A program made the translations under genes and the position numbers. Below are positions 48,823-52,500 of a stretch of 52,500 bases of DNA, in pieces (position 1 is the first letter of the stretch; each line of letters begins with the position of its first letter). Under the pieces are notes generated by a model, which had not been told where the DNA came from, made no database searches, and saw only the letters and a program-made list of their open reading frames with translations. Origin of the DNA: Chrysomallon squamiferum (Eukaryota; Mollusca; Gastropoda; Neomphalida; Peltospiridae); assembly GCA_012295275.1 (NCBI GenBank), contig CM022679.1, positions 30,005,154 to 30,057,653 of the forward strand, written 5' to 3'.

Positions 48823-48871
48823 ATTGGCTATCCGCGGTGCATGCACCATTACGTCACAGACAATGACGTCA
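48823..48871. promoter_or_regulatory. CCAAT/CRE cluster, promoter-like
   Basis: ATTGG at 48823-48827, TTACGTCA at 48849-48856 and TGACGTCA at 48864-48871 lie within 50 bases in a locally GC-richer patch that also contains CCGCGG. The combination is typical of a CREB-responsive promoter. No adjoining gene was recognised. Confidence 0.35.
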
Positions 48872-48879
48872 TATCAAAG

Positions 48880-49660
48880 AACGGACCGCAAAGGGAGCTG
48901 ATGTTTGCTGGCATGTGAAAACTCATATTACTTCAAATATTATAATATCAGAAGCTCGTTACAGTGTACAATGATAGAAGTCGATTACCAGGGATCTCTT
49001 TTGCATGCAGTTTTCTATTGACCTATAAAAGACGAAACAGTTTTAGAACAGAGACCTGGCTGGAATGGGAGATTAATAAATTGAATCATCAAAGAGAATT
49101 GTTCAAATAAGCTTAGGTGAAACTCTTCTAAGCTACAAAATAATCTTCTTTTTTCATAAGATTTATATACTTTCTCTTTCTAAAAAAGAAAACAACAAAA
49201 AAAAAAAACAAAAAAGACATGCCCCACATATTACATCATACTTGTTTAATTAATTTCATGTAATATATATTTTCTTTTTACTAAAATTAGTTTGTTTGTG
49301 AATGGGTGCATATAACACTATAACACGTTTTTCTAGATTACTCATTTATTTTAACTAAAACGTGTTTCGCTGAACGAAAGCATGAGTTATTGCGTAGCGT
49401 GATGAAATGTTTTGTTTTTAGCTACACTAAGGAAGAACTAGGTGTACATCCAAGTCAAACTCTCTGTGGTCAGTGACCAAACTCTATGTTAGACTTGTTC
49501 AGTAAATAAATTGAAACTTTATTAATTTTGAATTATAGACAATGCGCCAAAATATGAACACACATATATCACCAACAAGTTTATGTAATCAGACGAGACC
49601 TGCAATTCATATATGAAAATAATAATAATAATAAAAAATAAAAAAAAATAAATAAATAAA
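48880..49660. other. Gene-free region
   Basis: Unique AT-rich sequence with an A-run at 49195-49210. No coding or RNA signal seen. Confidence 0.45.
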
Positions 49661-49665
49661 TAATG

Positions 49666-49718
<53 letters not shown>

Positions 49719-49800
49719 AAAAAAATAAAATAAAATAAAATAAAATACAAAAACAAAAAACAAACAAACAAATACATCAATAAATCAATAAACAAACAAA
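49617..49800. repeat. (AAT)n, A-run, (AAAAT)n and (CAAA)n compound repeat
   Basis: AAT repeats to 49708, an A-run, AAAAT repeats 49726-49745 and CAAA repeats 49760-49800. Confidence 0.94.
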
Positions 49801-50095
49801 TCAATCAATACACACAGTGTCTCTGTTTCTCATTAAGAAGTATAATGAACATAATCACAATAAAAGGAAATATATTTTTATTTACGTGTAACACTAAACT
49901 GTTATTACTTCAGACACGAACACAGAGTTTCCTTGATTATACATCATCATGACATCCCCCCACACCGCTGAAACCCGCATCCGTGTAAAGAAAAACAGAG
50001 AATATTTTACTCTGAACTGACACATCACGTCTCTGTCAGCTGTTTTGTCACTTCGTAACATTCTGCGTGGACAGAGACAGAAACAAATAGCTGAA

Positions 50096-50850
50096 CATAC
50101 ATACATACAAACATACATACATACACTCGTACATACATACGTACGTACGTACATACATATATACATTCATACGTACATACATATACATACATACATACAC
50201 ACATACATACATACATATATTCATACACACATACATACATACATACATTCATACATACATACATACATACATACATACATACATTCATACATAATACATA
50301 ATACATACATACATACATACACAATACATACATACATACTTACATACATACACAATACATACATACATACTCACATACATACATACATACATTCATACAT
50401 ACATACATACACAATACATACATACATACTTACATACATACATACATACACAATACATACATACATACTCACATACATACATACATTCATACACACATAC
50501 ATACATTCATACATACATACATACGTACGTACATACATACATACATACATTCATACATACATACACAATACATACATACATACTTACATACATACACAAT
50601 ACATACATACATACTTACATACATACATACATACATACACAATACATACATACATACTCACATACATACATACATTCATACACACATACATACATACATA
50701 CATACATTCATACACACATACATACGTACGTACATACATACATACATTCATACATACATACACAGTACATGCATACATACTTACATACATACACAATACA
50801 TACATACATACTTACATACATACATTCATACATACACATATTCGTCCTTC
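50096..50850. repeat. (CATA)n array with higher-order structure
   Basis: About 750 bases of CATA repeats interrupted by CATT, CTCA, CTTA, CGTA and CACAATA variants. Blocks such as CATACACAATACATACATAC then TTAC or TCAC recur at intervals, so this is a repeat of repeats. The 282-codon frame is an artefact. Confidence 0.96.
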
Positions 50851-50915
50851 ACACACACGCGCACGTACAAATACAATACTTGAATTATTTTAGTCTGTCT
50901 GTCACTATTTCTAAC

Positions 50916-51014
50916 ACACGCACACACACATACACACACATACACAAACACAAAAACACATATACACACACACATCCACACACACACACACACACACACC
51001 ACACACACACACAT
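50916..51014. repeat. (CA)n-rich microsatellite
   Basis: CA repeats with TACA, AACA and CCACAC interruptions. Confidence 0.95.
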
Positions 51015-51920
51015 ATACTATTTAATTAAATATTGAAAAACCCTCCACATTAATTGTTTTAAATATATATATATAATTTTTTGTTGTTTTTTTCAAACTG
51101 ATGCGTATCCGGTCTTTAACATTCCAAAGACGTTTTAAATTTCAAGCTCCCATGACATGACGATATAAATATTTCTAAAAATCCTAAATATCTTTTTTTA
51201 AATTTCTTTTTATTTTTTATTTTATATAAAGGTTATTAGGGCCACCATTATACTTCATACCCATCTACACACAACACATCGCATATGAGACTTAGCCAAA
51301 ATAATAAAAGTCAAAATATTACGAAAACATCCCCATCAAACAAATTATTATATTAAGTTAACTCGATGTCTTTACGCCCTAACATGTGTAAAATTTTGTT
51401 CCGTAGACCTTTGAGCGAATGAAGATACCTTCATTAAAATTCTGCTTTTGATGTGAAACTCGCGTTATTTTCTTCTTCATCAAGAAAACCAATTATACCG
51501 AATGTTAATAACTGTAGTCGAGACATCTGTATGTTTATTATTAGTAACAGCAATCTGGAATCTGTAACGCTAACACGTAAATAGTATGAGACCCGATCTC
51601 GTGTAAAAAGCAGGATTCCGAGAATTTCTTGTCGATCTGCTGTTGAGTTAGAAAGTCTGAGTGCATGAACACTTGTAGCATGTCTACAGTTGTACTGAAT
51701 GTCATACTGAATGCAGTGAAATTCTGTTGTTAAAAAAGCTTGAAGCTTTTTGTGCTTTTTTTCCACCAGAGGAAGTTTAATATTTTGTGTAGGAAATGTT
51801 TAAGAATTTTTTTTTTTTTTAATTTTTTAATTTTTATTTTTTTTTATTTTTTTTAGTGGTTAGGAAAAAAAATAAATATAGTTTTTATGGATATGTATAA
51901 TGTAATGTTATCTTAAGGAA
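51015..51920. other. Gene-free region
   Basis: Unique AT-rich sequence. A 110-codon minus-strand frame (51766-51434) has mixed composition but no recognised domain or splice support. T-runs occur near 51808-51855. Confidence 0.4.
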
Positions 51921-51924
51921 TGAT

Positions 51925-52160
51925 TTAATAATAATAATAATAATAGTCATAATAATAATAATAATAATGTAGTATAATAGTAGTAGTAGTATAGTAGCAG
52001 TAGTATAGTAGCAGCAGTAGTAGTAGTAGTGGTGGTGGTCGTAGTAGTGGAAGTAGTAGTATTAGTAGTAATATAATAATAATAAACAACTAAAAAGACA
52101 ACAACAAATAAACAAACAAACAAACAAACAAATAAATAAATAAATTAAATTAAATTAAAA
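51925..52160. repeat. (AAT), (AGT) and (CAAA) compound repeat
   Basis: AAT repeats 51925-51970, AGT/GTG repeats 51975-52075, then CAAA and AAAT repeats. Confidence 0.93.
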
Positions 52161-52500
52161 TATCTGCCATATCTTCACAATGTGGACATTTTCAAATAAA
52201 ACTTGTAAACAAGAGTCGTCCATTACCAGCTGGTTTTACTGTACGCAGCAGACGAGAAACTCGGAATTTGTCGCTAAACTGGAAACTTCGGGTAATTCCG
52301 TCACACCTCGAGCATGAAATTAGAAATTCGCTAACTATCGCTGTTTTGTTGGTTTATGTTATGTGTTCGCTGAATCGGAAACTACTTTTGCGAATAAACC
52401 AAGTAAATACTGATCCTGTTGTGTCTCAAACTGAGCTAGAATGCGAAATTAAAGTAAAAAGGTGTATCGGCCTCCTAATATCCAGCATAAAACCAGAGAC
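52161..52500. other. Right edge of window, no feature
   Basis: Unique sequence, somewhat richer in CG dinucleotides than the preceding region. No reading frame or RNA gene recognised. Confidence 0.4.

Noticed and set aside
51434-51766. 110-codon minus-strand frame
   Set aside because: Composition is mixed but no domain, signal peptide or splice evidence was seen; chance frames of this length are expected in 52 kb.

Overview
The window is from an AT-rich animal genome. Genes are split by GT-AG introns and the sequence is packed with very long microsatellites: pure (CT)n/(GA)n tracts, (ATAC)n, (AAT)n, (TAG)n. A PKG I first exon, secreted PAN/C-type-lectin proteins and iduronate-2-sulfatase genes fit a lophotrochozoan invertebrate, most likely a mollusc. 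That placement is inference from gene content and repeat style, not a proven identification. No bacterial, viral or CRISPR-like features were seen.

Layout, left to right. (1) 373-2811 and 9713-12618, + strand: two paralogous four-exon genes for a secreted protein with signal peptide, PAN/apple-like domain, short EGF-like cysteine linker and C-type lectin domain. Three of the four exons have identical length in both genes and all intron phases match. The left copy carries a single-base frameshift in exon 1. The gap between them and the 3' flank of the second gene hold several minisatellites (37/39 bp, 40 bp, about 30 bp, 28 bp), and two of these families occur beside both lectin genes. (2) 16647-16912, + strand: the first coding exon of a cGMP-dependent protein kinase of the PKG I-alpha type (leucine zipper plus pseudosubstrate region), ending at a clean splice donor. 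I see no later kinase exon in the window. (3) 19.9-29.4 kb: three nearly identical intronless iduronate-2-sulfatase genes. Two are direct tandem copies on + (20531-22043 and 22766-24277). One is on - (29039-27529) and forms a large imperfect inverted repeat with the middle copy. Only the middle copy has an unbroken reading frame; each outer copy has one different single-base frameshift near the C-terminus. (4) 29.4-52.5 kb: no convincing protein gene, many simple repeats, a probable non-autonomous pogo/Tigger-like transposon at 39536-40800, a candidate 51-nt exon at 44813-44863, and two CRE-containing promoter-like patches.

Functional reading. The lectin pair looks like secreted recognition proteins in which the PAN/EGF scaffold is held constant and the ligand-binding lectin half diverges. 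The sulfatase array would raise lysosomal glycosaminoglycan-degrading capacity if expressed. Its position downstream of PKG exon 1 suggests, but does not prove, that it is nested in a very long PKG intron. The strongest unusual signals are the palindromic sulfatase array with a sharply bounded divergent patch in one copy, and the uneven divergence of the two lectin genes. I did not find a clearly new biological system.
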